In this document: in pieces, positions 46,397 through 55,658 of the stretch
How positions within the stretch are numbered: the stretch's first letter is position 1
How the letters are laid out: every line of letters starts with the position of its first letter
NCBI GenBank assembly: GCA_040222875.1
Contig: JAVKCG010000005.1
Location: 62,001 to 126,000, forward strand
DNA: 64,000 nt
Direction: 5' to 3'
DNA from: JAJCYL01 sp040222875
GTDB lineage: Bacteria; Bacteroidota; Bacteroidia; Cytophagales; Cyclobacteriaceae
Notes under the pieces: model-generated
The model's input: the letters and a program-made list of their open reading frames with translations, nothing else
What the model was told of the DNA's origin: nothing
Database searches by the model: none
Made by a program: the position numbers and the translations under genes

Positions 46397-48279
46397 TAGG
46401 CTCTTACACTTACTCCCTGCATAAAATTGACGAAAGCTGTATTAGCTACTTTATTGCCACCAGCCGTCGGATAGTCTCCAGTAAAATACCAGTCTCCCAA
46501 GTGATTAGGGCATGCTTTGTGGAGATTTTCAACTGTTTGATATACAATTTCTAAGTCACACTTCATTTCAGGTGGCCGAACTATTTCAGCAATCTTCCTT
46601 GAGATTTCTTCATATGGGAATGGCCGATAGATTTCTTTAACATAATTCGGTGCTTTCCTATTATCTTTAGCTGACAGGCATTTCTCAAATACCTCCTCCA
46701 TTATATGTTCCTGATCCGTCTCCTTCAAAAGTTCGAGGGCGGCCCTAAATGCTACAAACTCCTTCATTCTCGACATATCGATGCCATAACAATCAGGGAA
46801 CCGAATTTGCGGTGCAGAGCTTACAATCACAATTTTCTTGGGCTCCAACCTGTTAAGTGTTCTTAAAATGCTCTTTTCAAGAGTAGTACCTCTTACAATG
46901 GAGTCATCAATCACCACCACTGTATCTTGCTTCTTGTTAATTACTTCGTATGTGGTATCATACACATTAGAAACCATCTCATCCCTGTGATCATCATCGG
47001 TGATAAATGTCCGAAGCTTAGCATCTTTGATCACTAGTTTTTCAACTCTGGGCCTAAATGACAAAAGCTCTTCCATTGAGGTCATCGATGGCTTGCCCTC
47101 CAGGATTACTTCCTTCCTCTTGCTTACCAGGTATTCTTCTAATCCACTCATCATTCCTAAGAATGCAGTTTCAGCAGAGTTTGGAATGTAAGAGAAGACA
47201 GTATTCTTTAAATCTGAATTGCAAGATTTGAGCACCTGAGGCAAAAGGTAGTTTCCAAGATTACGCCGCTCCTGGTAGATGTCAGGATCGGATGGCCTTG
47301 AGAAATATATCCTTTCGAAACTACATGATTTCTTCTCGATCGGGTCAATGAAAGGCTTCTCAGCATAATTTCCCTCTTTATCAATTATCAGTGCATGTGC
47401 AGGCTTAATTTCTTTTATCTGACTGTACTCAACATCGAATGCGGTTTTGATTGCAGGCTTCTCTGATGCCACTACCACAACTTCATCATCAGCATACCAA
47501 TATGCCGGTCTTATACCTGCGGGATCCCTGGCTACAAATGATGCCCCATGACCAATTACCCCAGCCATGGTATAACCGCCATCAAAGTCCTTGCAGGCTC
47601 TTTGAAGCACTTTCTGAAGGTTAAGTTGGTTTTCAATTATTTCAGTAATCTCCCTGTTGGCCAGCTTGTCTTTGTATTCATCGAAAATGGCCTGATTTTC
47701 TTCGTCAAGAAAGTGGCCTATTTTCTCCATAACCGTCACAGTGTCAGTCTTCTCCCGCGGATTTTGGCCTATGTCAATAAGCATGTTGAAAAGCTCATCA
47801 ACATTGGTCATGTTGAAATTACCTGCAATTACGAGGTTACGGCTACGCCAGTTATTCTGTCGGGACATCGGGTGGCACATGTCGACATTATTTTTGCCAT
47901 GTGTGCCATATCGTAAATGTCCAAGCCACATTTCGCCTGTAAACTCACAGTTCTTTTTGAGCCAATCAGCATTATAAAAATCGTTGCCTCCCTCCTTTTT
48001 AGCTTTGCGGTATTTCTTGCCTATTTTTTCAAAAATATCCTTGATCGCAGTTGATTCCGCTGATCTTAATCTGCTGAAAAATTTATAACCAGGTTCAATG
48101 TTCAATTTAATATTGGCAACACCTGCTCCATCCTGCCCCCTGTTATGTTGCTTTTCCATCAGGATATACAATTTGGACATACCGTAACCTGGGTAGCCAT
48201 ACTTATCTATGTAGTAAGAAAGGGGCTTACGAAGGCGAATGAGGGCAATGCCACACTCATGTTTAATGGGGTCGCTCAT
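46393..48279 (-). CDS. purF: Amidophosphoribosyltransferase (long Bacteroidota form)
   Basis: A 628-residue enzyme expected to make phosphoribosylamine from PRPP and glutamine, the first purine step. The class II glutaminase has its nucleophile at Cys9 (HECGIAL), preceded by eight residues that would be cleaved as a propeptide, then LEKQHNRGQDGAG and GHLRYGTHG. The PRPP loop VVVIDDSIVRGTT is near residue 455. It is about 120 residues longer than the usual PurF and may be a paralogue; Bacteroidota often have this form. Monocistronic. Confidence 0.85.
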   Translation of the reverse strand: MSDPIKHECGIALIRLRKPLSYYIDKYGYPGYGMSKLYILMEKQHNRGQDGAGVANIKLNIEPGYKFFSRLRSAESTAIKDIFEKIGKKYRKAKKEGGNDFYNADWLKKNCEFTGEMWLGHLRYGTHGKNNVDMCHPMSRQNNWRSRNLVIAGNFNMTNVDELFNMLIDIGQNPREKTDTVTVMEKIGHFLDEENQAIFDEYKDKLANREITEIIENQLNLQKVLQRACKDFDGGYTMAGVIGHGASFVARDPAGIRPAYWYADDEVVVVASEKPAIKTAFDVEYSQIKEIKPAHALIIDKEGNYAEKPFIDPIEKKSCSFERIYFSRPSDPDIYQERRNLGNYLLPQVLKSCNSDLKNTVFSYIPNSAETAFLGMMSGLEEYLVSKRKEVILEGKPSMTSMEELLSFRPRVEKLVIKDAKLRTFITDDDHRDEMVSNVYDTTYEVINKKQDTVVVIDDSIVRGTTLEKSILRTLNRLEPKKIVIVSSAPQIRFPDCYGIDMSRMKEFVAFRAALELLKETDQEHIMEEVFEKCLSAKDNRKAPNYVKEIYRPFPYEEISRKIAEIVRPPEMKCDLEIVYQTVENLHKACPNHLGDWYFTGDYPTAGGNKVANTAFVNFMQGVSVRAY

Positions 48280-48371
48280 CGACTTTTGGGATTGTTACGA
48301 CAAAATTACGCTCATTAATTTTGAACGCCAATCTTCACTTTTTTATAAGAACTGAAACTATTTGTAAAAGT

Positions 48372-48740
48372 TCATTTTACCCGTTTTGATCCATATGGTT
48401 TGTCGCGGTCAATTTCAATTGCATGTGTCACAATCATTTCTATTTCATCGGTTAAATCTTCAAGGTCATGGATAATAATTCCACCTACCTGCTTTCTTCC
48501 TCGAAAATCTAATTCCGGGAAGTCCGTAGTAAACTCGTTGGCCCTGACAAAGGCCAGTTCAATTCCGTCTTTCTTAACAGGATTTGTATAGCATATCCAG
48601 CTCTTATTATAATAGAATGGGATTTTATATTTAATCTTGGCAGACATCCCCTCAAAGGCACTCAAATAATCATAAAGAAATTTAAGGATTTCATGTTGGG
48701 TACCAGTTTGTAATGATATGTAATCTATAACGGCCGACAT
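48372..48740 (-). CDS. DUF1801-family protein
   Basis: From ATG 48740 (MSAVIDYISL) the product is 122 aa with the DUF1801 pattern (KIKYKIPFYYNKSWICYTNP). The fold is YdhG/YjbR-like; the role is unknown. It starts one base after the stop of the EthD-domain gene, so the two are co-transcribed. Confidence 0.8.
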   Translation of the reverse strand: MSAVIDYISLQTGTQHEILKFLYDYLSAFEGMSAKIKYKIPFYYNKSWICYTNPVKKDGIELAFVRANEFTTDFPELDFRGRKQVGGIIIHDLEDLTDEIEMIVTHAIEIDRDKPYGSKRVK

Positions 48741-48741
48741 A

Positions 48742-49395
48742 TTACGATTTAAGCCAATACTCAGTTGCCAAATAAGTCTCGATGCTGGGGTAATCAATAA
48801 ACCCTTTTATGTCAAAATACACCCGCATCATGTTTGGTATTATAACCAACGGATTTCCAAAAAACCTAAAGGGGTTCAGTAAATCTTTTTTTGAAGCCAT
48901 TTGTTCTTCCACAATGCCGTCATAGTCTTCAAATTCGTTAGAGAGCCTTCTCACGACGTTTCTGTTATAATTCCACAGTGGATGGATTTTCAATGACAAG
49001 GGTGTATGCCCATTGTGCCACCTGCTTATAAACTCATCATAATCTAAATCTTTCTTCTTCTTAAAAAATGTGAGCAAGCAAACACCGGGTGTTGGTTCTC
49101 CATCAGGCCAAGATTTATGGTAAGAAACCGGAATTGCTTCGCTAGCGGAAAAATGTTGACCCGCTATGCTTTCCATTTCAACGTTTGCATCAGAATGAAC
49201 AGAAACAACTGCAACCTTCTTATTTGAGAAGGGAATTATTGAAAATTTAAGGGGGCGGTCTTCTGAAATTACAATTTTGAGCTTCGTCACTTCGGGGGCA
49301 TCTGCAAGTAAATTAGCTACTTCAAAAACTTTTTCCCTGAATTTATCCCCCTGTTCGAAAGAATCTTCCCTAAATACTAAAATGCGCTTTTGCAT
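48742..49395 (-). CDS. EthD-domain protein
   Basis: A 217-residue protein. Two dimeric alpha-beta barrel (EthD-like) halves can be seen, the second clearly so: FFKKKKDLDYDEFISRWHNG with the conserved His and Trp. The first half (1-100) is weaker. EthD domains bind or stabilise small organics in ether-degradation and polyketide systems, but most members are uncharacterised. Operon with the DUF1801 gene. Confidence 0.78.
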   Translation of the reverse strand: MQKRILVFREDSFEQGDKFREKVFEVANLLADAPEVTKLKIVISEDRPLKFSIIPFSNKKVAVVSVHSDANVEMESIAGQHFSASEAIPVSYHKSWPDGEPTPGVCLLTFFKKKKDLDYDEFISRWHNGHTPLSLKIHPLWNYNRNVVRRLSNEFEDYDGIVEEQMASKKDLLNPFRFFGNPLVIIPNMMRVYFDIKGFIDYPSIETYLATEYWLKS

Positions 49396-49400
49396 ATGTT

Positions 49401-49439
49401 AAAAACAAAAAAAGGCTATCCAAATTAAGGATAGCCTTT
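49401..49439 (-). terminator. Intrinsic terminator of the secreted-protein gene
   Basis: An 11-bp perfect stem (49411-49421 with 49429-49439), 7-base loop, followed on the minus strand by a T-rich run (complement of 49401-49410). Confidence 0.8.
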
Positions 49440-49461
49440 CTCAATTCATTTAAAGTCTTGA

Positions 49462-49950
49462 TCAATATTGCAACTGTACCTTTTTGGTAAATAAGTATGC
49501 AATCTCCTCCGGTGACTTTAATTCTTTAAGTTTTGCTTCGAATTCCTCAGTGTTTTGGTACCTGATGAACAACCCGATGTCCAAAGCCTTAGTTAGTTCG
49601 TCCAGAGCTTCCTCTTCTGACATCTCACCCTTCTTCACCTTCTTCTTATATCCAGAACTCAATTTTTTAAGAGCGTAATAAATTGAAGGTTTTTCGACGA
49701 TCGTTTTGGTGCCAGGACTTGAAGGCGTACCTGCTTCTTCCCAGGTGTATGACTCCTGAAGGAGTTGAAGTTTCTTAGCGATACCGTCACCTAAATAATG
49801 CTTTCCGACGATTGACATGTCGACACTGCTCTCATCGAGTTTGTCTTCCATAAAATCGAAATAAAAAACATCATCACTGGCTGAATCTTGTGCCACAACA
49901 ACTCCTGCTGAGAAGAGCGCTGCGATGGCAAACATTGAAATCCTTTTCAT
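49462..49950 (-). CDS. Secreted hypothetical protein
   Basis: From ATG 49950 (MKRISMFAIAALFSAG) the product is 162 aa with a signal peptide ending at VVVAQ. The mature part is helical and charged (SGYKKKVKKGEMSEEEALDE). No family recognised. A strong terminator follows. Confidence 0.7.
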   Translation of the reverse strand: MKRISMFAIAALFSAGVVVAQDSASDDVFYFDFMEDKLDESSVDMSIVGKHYLGDGIAKKLQLLQESYTWEEAGTPSSPGTKTIVEKPSIYYALKKLSSGYKKKVKKGEMSEEEALDELTKALDIGLFIRYQNTEEFEAKLKELKSPEEIAYLFTKKVQLQY

Positions 49951-50204
49951 ATAAAACTGTAGTTTAAGGTTCAAATTCTAAATTTTCTGAAAAAAGACAA
50001 CTGCAAATATCTTAAAACCTAAAAATATTCACAATAGTTAATTTGTTACCTTTCAACATTCGGGCCAAAATCAACTTATGTGTTTGAATGTCTTTAGAAT
50101 TATTCTTTGCATTCGCCCAATTTCACGAAACAATTCTGTTTCGCATATACTTAAACAACCTCTTAATTAACATCCCGAAAAATTAGAAATAACGCCGCTG
50201 CTTA
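49951..50204. other. Intergenic region without a supported gene
   Basis: AT-rich sequence between the divergent secreted-protein gene and the SRP RNA promoter. I see no ORF with support, no tRNA, and no strong hairpin. Confidence 0.5.
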
Positions 50205-50235
50205 TTTCCATTCCCAAATCAATCTTATAGCTTTG
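50205..50235 (+). promoter_or_regulatory. Promoter of the SRP RNA
   Basis: TTTC (50205-50208), a 19-base spacer and TAGCTTTG (50228-50235) match the Bacteroidota TTTG-N19-TAnnTTTG promoter, placing transcription start about 7 bases on, at the 5' end of the RNA. Confidence 0.6.
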
Positions 50236-50239
50236 CATC

Positions 50240-50330
50240 GGCAAATCAGTACGACCAGCTCCTGCTGAATCCCCCAGGACCGGAAGGTAGCAAGGGTAGG
50301 TGGTCGTAGCGGTGCGATGCTTGATTTGCC
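50240..50330 (+). ncRNA. ffs: Signal recognition particle RNA (4.5S type)
   Basis: The conserved apical SRP RNA segment CCAGGACCGGAAGGTAGCAA (50275-50294) is present, with flanking strands CGACCA/TGGTCG and closing arms GGCAAATCA (50240-50248) and TGATTTGCC (50322-50330), followed by a T run. The RNA pairs with Ffh to target nascent proteins to the membrane. Confidence 0.93.
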
Positions 50331-50415
50331 ATTTTTTTATTTATTGCAGCCAACATCTCCTCAATCTGCCTAACTTTGGCTGGTTCAATCAATTTTATCT
50401 ATTAATCCCTACTGT

Positions 50416-51072
50416 ATGCAGTTTTTCATTGATACCGCAAGCCTATCAGAAATTCAGGAAGCCTATGATTTGGGTGTGCTGGATGGTGTAACCACTAACC
50501 CTTCTTTAATGGCAAAAGAAGGCATAACTGGTCAAGAAAATATAAGAAGCCATTACAAAGCAATATGCGACATTGTTGACGGCAATGTAAGTGCTGAAGT
50601 AATATCAACTGATTTTAATGGCATTATGAAAGAAGGGCGGGAACTTGCCAAGATCGATGATAAAATTGTTGTAAAAGTACCCATGATTAAAGATGGTGTT
50701 AAGGCGATAAAAGCTTTTAGCAATGACGGAATAAGGACAAACTGCACACTAATTTTTAATGCTGGTCAGGCCATTTTGGCAGCAAAAGCTGGGGCAAGCT
50801 ATATTTCTCCATTCCTTGGTCGTTTGGACGACATATCTTCTGATGGACTGGCGCTTATCGGCCAGATTGTTCAAATTTTTGACAATTATGGTTTTGAAAC
50901 GGAAATCCTTGCTGCCTCAATAAGGCATAACATGCATCTGATACATTGTGCTGAAATGGGTGCCGATGTTGCAACCTGTCCTCTTTCTGTAATTACCGGA
51001 TTGTTAAAACACCCGTTAACCGATAGTGGCCTGGAAAAATTTCTTGCTGATTACAAAAAAGGCAACTCTTAG
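50416..51072 (+). CDS. fsa: Fructose-6-phosphate aldolase / transaldolase-like
   Basis: A 218-residue small transaldolase-family enzyme: MQFFIDTASLSEI and GVTTNPSLMAKEG at the N-terminus, the Schiff-base lysine in VVKVPM near residue 85, and ISPFLGRLDD near 134. The length fits the TalC/FSA subgroup; whether it acts as aldolase or transaldolase cannot be told. Its TAG overlaps the GTG of the next gene by one base. Confidence 0.93.
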   Translation: MQFFIDTASLSEIQEAYDLGVLDGVTTNPSLMAKEGITGQENIRSHYKAICDIVDGNVSAEVISTDFNGIMKEGRELAKIDDKIVVKVPMIKDGVKAIKAFSNDGIRTNCTLIFNAGQAILAAKAGASYISPFLGRLDDISSDGLALIGQIVQIFDNYGFETEILAASIRHNMHLIHCAEMGADVATCPLSVITGLLKHPLTDSGLEKFLADYKKGNS

Positions 51073-51275
51073 TGTACATAATTAAGGTAAAGGGTAAATC
51101 AAAGATCCCAGATTATATTCAATTGCGTGATGATGACTTCATTTTGATAGCCTACTTCAGGGCAGATCGGGAACCTAAAAAGTTGGACAAATATGGCCTT
51201 GAAGGGAAAGAAGAGGCACTTAAATCATTAATCAGCACCTTGCCTTTTGGTAAACTTCAAAAGTTAGAGCTCTGA
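51072..51275 (+). CDS. Small conserved protein between fsa and ftsE
   Basis: A 67-residue protein starting at GTG 51072, overlapping fsa (TAGTG) and, at its end, ftsE (TGATG). It is a mixed alpha/beta sequence without TM segment. I do not recognise the family, but both overlaps support that it is real and co-translated. Confidence 0.78.
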   Translation: MYIIKVKGKSKIPDYIQLRDDDFILIAYFRADREPKKLDKYGLEGKEEALKSLISTLPFGKLQKLEL

Positions 51276-51988
51276 TGTCTTTTTCAACTGATCCGGTAGT
51301 TAATGTTAATGAGGCCTCCATCTTTCAGGAAAATGACACTGTACTAAATGAAATAACTTTTCAGATTGAAAAAGGGGAGTTTGTCTATCTAATCGGTAAA
51401 ACAGGAAGTGGAAAAACATCACTTTTAAAAACCCTCTATGCAGATCTGCCCCTTAGATTGGGCAACATTGCCGTTTCTGGTTATCAAATAAGGGGAATCA
51501 AAAGAAAAGAAGTTCCTTTTTTAAGGCGTAAAATCGGAATTGTTTTTCAGGATTTTCAATTGTTTAATGATAGAACTGTAGCAGAAAATCTACAGTTTGT
51601 GATGAAAGCAACTGGTTGGAAAGAGCGGTCAAAGATGAAAAACCGCATGGCCGAAGTGCTGATGAGGGTTGGCTTAGGTACAGTTGCAGGCAAAATGCCA
51701 CACCAGCTTTCTGGTGGAGAACAACAAAGAGTAGTTATTGCGAGGGCACTCATCAATGAGCCCCAAATCCTAATTGCTGATGAGCCAACAGGTAACCTCG
51801 ATCCGGAGGTCTCTGATGGCATATTTAAACTTTTTCTGGAAATCAATAATAGCGGCACCGCTATTTTAATGGCAACTCACAATTATTCTTTTCTGAAAAA
51901 ATACCCCGCCAGGATTCTCAAATGTTCTAAAAATCAATTACATGATTCTTCAAAAGAAGAATTTGAGATAGAAGACACTTTCTACTAA
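51275..51988 (+). CDS. ftsE: FtsE-like ABC ATPase
   Basis: A 237-residue ABC ATPase: Walker A GKTGSGKTSLLK near 41-52, Q-loop FQDFQLFND, signature LSGGEQQRVVIARAL near 146, Walker B LIADEPTGNLD, and the H-loop MATHN. The GxFQDF(Q)LF stretch is typical of FtsE, which with FtsX regulates cell-wall hydrolases at division. No ftsX gene is adjacent; FtsX may be encoded elsewhere, which is usual in Bacteroidota. Confidence 0.88.
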   Translation: MSFSTDPVVNVNEASIFQENDTVLNEITFQIEKGEFVYLIGKTGSGKTSLLKTLYADLPLRLGNIAVSGYQIRGIKRKEVPFLRRKIGIVFQDFQLFNDRTVAENLQFVMKATGWKERSKMKNRMAEVLMRVGLGTVAGKMPHQLSGGEQQRVVIARALINEPQILIADEPTGNLDPEVSDGIFKLFLEINNSGTAILMATHNYSFLKKYPARILKCSKNQLHDSSKEEFEIEDTFY

Positions 51989-52031
51989 GACGATGTTATA
52001 TGGTCTTGAATTATTCCATTGCCAAATATGC

Positions 52032-52062
52032 TTTCTTGTAATTGAGCCAACCCTTAACTTTG
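52032..52062 (+). promoter_or_regulatory. Putative promoter of the lipoprotein gene
   Basis: TTTC (52032-52035), a 19-base spacer and TAACTTTG (52055-52062) match the Bacteroidota promoter consensus, 40 bases before the GTG start. Confidence 0.55.
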
Positions 52063-52101
52063 ACTTTGCTGCTTTAAAAATTTAGCATTGATTTAAGTAA
52101 G

Positions 52102-52794
52102 GTGCAAAAGATTAAATACTCATTAATTGCCGTGGTATTCGCTCTGGCTTCCTGCTCAGAGGAGACCTTGCCGGGTGAGCTGGAAAATTTCGGCATTAGG
52201 TATTTTCCCCTTGAGGAAGGGGCTTTTCGAATTTATGATGTAAGCAGGATTGAATTTACCTTACTTGAAAGCGATACTAGTTCCTTTCAGCTCAGAGAAA
52301 GAATCACCGAAGCATTTGATAACGACGCCGGCAGCATATCCTACGTCGTTGAGCGGTCAACAAGGCCTGATGCCGGTGCTCCATGGGTGATTGACTCAAT
52401 TTGGACTGCAAGAGTTACTGAATCCGTGGCAATACTGAATGAGAACAATGTGCCTTTAGTGAAACTGGTTTTCCCTATTATTGAAGATTCAGAATGGGAC
52501 GGCAACATCTTCAATTCTAATGACGAAGACATCTATACTTATCGGAATGTTTTCGCTCCTGGTGAAATATTAGGGACAGTGTTCAACAATACTGTTACGG
52601 TAGTGCAAAGTGAAATTTCTGATAACCTGATTTTAAGGGATGAACGAATTGAAATTTATGCCGAAGATGTGGGATTGATTCATAAAGATTTCGTCGTTTT
52701 AAATTTTTGTGCAAGACAAGATTGCCTAGGTCAGGGCATCATTGATTCAGGTATAATTCTAAAGATGGACCTCATTGAAAATGGAACGGAGTAG
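52102..52794 (+). CDS. Lipoprotein of unknown function
   Basis: A 230-residue protein from GTG 52102 with a lipoprotein signal (ALASC, Cys18). The mature part is beta-rich with no recognised domain. Its last 14 bases overlap the subtilase gene, so the two are likely co-expressed. Confidence 0.78.
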   Translation: MQKIKYSLIAVVFALASCSEETLPGELENFGIRYFPLEEGAFRIYDVSRIEFTLLESDTSSFQLRERITEAFDNDAGSISYVVERSTRPDAGAPWVIDSIWTARVTESVAILNENNVPLVKLVFPIIEDSEWDGNIFNSNDEDIYTYRNVFAPGEILGTVFNNTVTVVQSEISDNLILRDERIEIYAEDVGLIHKDFVVLNFCARQDCLGQGIIDSGIILKMDLIENGTE

Positions 52795-54412
52795 GTTAAT
52801 TGTAATCTTATTTTTAGCGATAAGCTTTCAGCTTGAGGCCGGGGTAAATCGATACATTGTCTTCTTTATTGATAAAGCAAATTCTGAATTTTCTGTTAAC
52901 CGACCTGAGGAATTTTTATCTACCAAAGCTATTCAAAGAAGAGAGCGCCAGGGGTTGCTAATAACCGAATCAGATTTACCAGTCAATTCATCTTACATCA
53001 CTCAGTTGGCTGATCTTGAAGCCGATGTATTTCATTCATCAAAATGGATGAATGCTGTTTTAGTGCAAGTAGATGAAGCTGTGATTAGCGACATATCGGC
53101 ACTGTCATTTGTTAAGAAGGTACAATATGTAGCTCCAAACGAAAAGCTTCTAAAGAACGCAGAGAATGAAGAATCGGATACTCAGTTTAACAAGCGGCCA
53201 AGAAACTCAAAAAGTACTGCCGCACAAAATGAGCTGCTTTCAGTAGATGAGATGCATGAGCTTGGCTTTGATGGTGACAATATCACCATTGCCGTTTTTG
53301 ATGGTGGCTTCCAAAAGGTGAATGAAATCTCCTATTTTGAGCACATTTTCTCTGAAAACCGCATGGTTGCTACTTATGATTTCGTTACCAACTCTTCCAA
53401 CGTCTATCGCTATGACGACCACGGAACGAGAGTGTTCTCCGCAATATCGGGTTTTTTTGAGGACAGCTTTACGGGTACGGCCCCTGATGCAAATTTTGTT
53501 TTATGCGTGACAGAAGACGTTGGTACTGAATTTAAGATCGAAGAATATAACTGGCTTTTTGCGGCAGAGTACGCCGACAGCCTTGGTGTAGATATTATTA
53601 GCACCTCCCTGGGATATAACATTTTCGATGACCGCACCATGGATTACGAACATGATGATCTGGATGGTCAAACGGCGGTAATTACTCAAGCAGCAAACAT
53701 GGCTGCAGAAAAAGGCATCTTGCTGGTAGTAAGTGCCGGAAATGAGGGAAACAATTCCTGGGGCACATTAACCCCACCCGCTGATTCAGAATTTGTTTTG
53801 ACTGTGGGTAGTGTAACCAGCTCTGGTGATTTGAGCAGTTTTAGTTCCCTTGGCCCAACAGCTGACGATCGCATTAAACCAGACGTTGTGGCCCTTGGTT
53901 CTGGTGTCTCATTAATCGGTAGCAGTGGTAGCATTATCACTTCCAACGGAACAAGTTTTTCAGCCCCACTGGTTGCAGGGCTGGCAGCTGGCATATGGCA
54001 GGCAAAACCCGAATTGACCAACCTGGAGCTCATTGATATTATAAGAATGACGGCCAGTCGGGCATCGGCCCCTGACAACTCATTCGGCTACGGTGTGCCT
54101 GATTTTATTTCTGCTACTCAAGAGCAAGTGCTTTCGGTTGATGACATTCTGAAAGAACGGATTAAAGTTTACCCAAACCCATTTAGAGGAACTAAAATCT
54201 ATATCGACTTAAACAGTCGCTTTACGGAGAACGGCCTCACTATCAGTTTATATGATCTTGCCGGGAATTTGTTGACTCAAGGGAGTTATCAAAATGTACC
54301 ATCCGAGAAAATAATTGAGTTTGACACTGATGCCGTGTTACCCGTTGGCACATACCTTCTACAGGTAGAATCACCAAAGAGGCAAACACAGGTAAGGCTG
54401 CTGAAATACTAG
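52781..54412 (+). CDS. Secreted S8 subtilisin-like protease with T9SS sorting domain
   Basis: From ATG 52781 the product is 543 aa: signal peptide (1-20), an inhibitor-like propeptide (25-120), and a subtilase domain with catalytic Asp174 (FDGG), His214 (DDHGT) and Ser392 (NGTSFSAP). The C-terminal 80 residues (VYPNPF near 465, then LYDLAGNLL and VGTYLLQV) form a type IX secretion sorting domain, so the enzyme should cross the outer membrane and be surface-bound or released. Confidence 0.93.
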   Translation: MERSRLIVILFLAISFQLEAGVNRYIVFFIDKANSEFSVNRPEEFLSTKAIQRRERQGLLITESDLPVNSSYITQLADLEADVFHSSKWMNAVLVQVDEAVISDISALSFVKKVQYVAPNEKLLKNAENEESDTQFNKRPRNSKSTAAQNELLSVDEMHELGFDGDNITIAVFDGGFQKVNEISYFEHIFSENRMVATYDFVTNSSNVYRYDDHGTRVFSAISGFFEDSFTGTAPDANFVLCVTEDVGTEFKIEEYNWLFAAEYADSLGVDIISTSLGYNIFDDRTMDYEHDDLDGQTAVITQAANMAAEKGILLVVSAGNEGNNSWGTLTPPADSEFVLTVGSVTSSGDLSSFSSLGPTADDRIKPDVVALGSGVSLIGSSGSIITSNGTSFSAPLVAGLAAGIWQAKPELTNLELIDIIRMTASRASAPDNSFGYGVPDFISATQEQVLSVDDILKERIKVYPNPFRGTKIYIDLNSRFTENGLTISLYDLAGNLLTQGSYQNVPSEKIIEFDTDAVLPVGTYLLQVESPKRQTQVRLLKY

Positions 54413-54455
54413 TAAGGAAGCGTCGGTATTTTCAAAATAAGTGCTATTTGGTAGC

Positions 54456-54485
54456 TTTTTAGAGGAATAAAAGTTCCTATATTTG
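54456..54485 (+). promoter_or_regulatory. Putative promoter of the DUF6588 gene
   Basis: A T run at 54456-54460 and TATATTTG at 54478-54485 (about 18-base spacing) fit the Bacteroidota consensus, 32 bases before the ATG. Confidence 0.45.
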
Positions 54486-54517
54486 ATTAATCTCAAATTG
54501 ATTTAAACATATCTGAT

Positions 54518-55606
54518 ATGAAAAATGGCTTACTTTCGATCGTATCGATCATTTTGTTTCTGTTGTCTTCATCAAATATTAAAGCCCAGGACCTGGATTT
54601 TTCAAGTGTACTGAGTGGTGGAACAGAGGATGCTGAAATCTACCTTAATGGTTACATCAATCCTTTCATGAAAGGGTTTGGGTATGGCTTGACAAACGGA
54701 TGGTACAACACTGCTGAAACTCATAAAAAATTCGGAGTTGATTTAACAATCACAGGCAATTTGGCTTATGTGCCAGATAATGATCTTTTTTTTAATGCAA
54801 CATTTAATACGCTTACTGTCAGTGGAAGCGGCGATTTACCAACGGTTTTCGGCCCTGACGCAAATAGCACAATGAATTTTAGCACTACGCAGCAAGTCAC
54901 CTATACAGACCCTGAATCCGGTCAAACTGTGATGGAAAACGCCACAATCACGGGTCAATTTGATGCACCTGATGGGCTTGACCTGGAGGAAGAAGTTGGA
55001 TCCTCATTTGTTCCTGTTCCGATGGTACAACTTGGCGTTGGTCTTGTGAAGCAAACTGATTTGAACCTTCGCTTAATCCCAAAAATCTCAACAGACGATT
55101 TCGAAATGAACATGTGGGGCCTGGGTGTTAAACACGGTATCAAACAATGGATTCCAGGGATAAAGCATATCCCAATTGATCTATCAGTGTTTTTAGGATA
55201 TACCAAGTTGAAAGCAGAAAACGACCTAAGCGGTGTTGGGCTTGATGGGACGGATCAGGTAGCTGAGTACAATGTGAACTCTTTTACTATGCAGGCACTC
55301 GTGTCAAAGAAGTTATCTGTCTTGACCCTTTACAGTGGTTTAGGCTTTAACTCGACAAGCTCAAATCTGGCCATGAAGGGCACTTATGTAATTGAAGGTA
55401 CTACTGAAGTTACTACTAGTAATGGTACTGAAACAGTGGATTCTTCTTACGATATTATTGACCCAATAGATTTAGATTTTTCCAGCTCAGGGCCAAGAAT
55501 AACATTTGGCGCCAGGCTTAAATTATTCATTCTGACGCTGCATGGTGCATATACAATTCAGGAGTACAACACACTTACCGTTGGCTTAGGCTTCTGGGTT
55601 CGATAG
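54518..55606 (+). CDS. DUF6588-family outer-membrane protein
   Basis: A 362-residue protein with a signal peptide (ends near NIKAQ, residue 24) and the DUF6588 start SGGTEDAEIYLNGYINPFMK. Alternating hydrophobic strands and the terminal aromatic LGFWVR suggest a beta-barrel of the outer membrane. Function unknown. It has its own promoter and terminator. Confidence 0.85.
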   Translation: MKNGLLSIVSIILFLLSSSNIKAQDLDFSSVLSGGTEDAEIYLNGYINPFMKGFGYGLTNGWYNTAETHKKFGVDLTITGNLAYVPDNDLFFNATFNTLTVSGSGDLPTVFGPDANSTMNFSTTQQVTYTDPESGQTVMENATITGQFDAPDGLDLEEEVGSSFVPVPMVQLGVGLVKQTDLNLRLIPKISTDDFEMNMWGLGVKHGIKQWIPGIKHIPIDLSVFLGYTKLKAENDLSGVGLDGTDQVAEYNVNSFTMQALVSKKLSVLTLYSGLGFNSTSSNLAMKGTYVIEGTTEVTTSNGTETVDSSYDIIDPIDLDFSSSGPRITFGARLKLFILTLHGAYTIQEYNTLTVGLGFWVR

Positions 55607-55630
55607 AATATTCTTTTACTCTTTGCTTGC

Positions 55631-55658
55631 AAGGCCTCTCGTGTGGAGGCCTTTTTTT
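55631..55658 (+). terminator. Intrinsic terminator of the DUF6588 gene
   Basis: An 8-bp GC-rich stem (55631-55638 with 55646-55653), 7-base loop and a T run. Confidence 0.85.

Noticed and set aside
50074..50166. 30-codon frame starting ATG in the intergenic region before the SRP RNA
   Set aside because: No hydrophobic, repeat or motif signature; length consistent with chance.
50300..50491. Open frame crossing the SRP RNA and the fsa start
   Set aside because: The RNA is well supported and the frame overlaps fsa out of phase.
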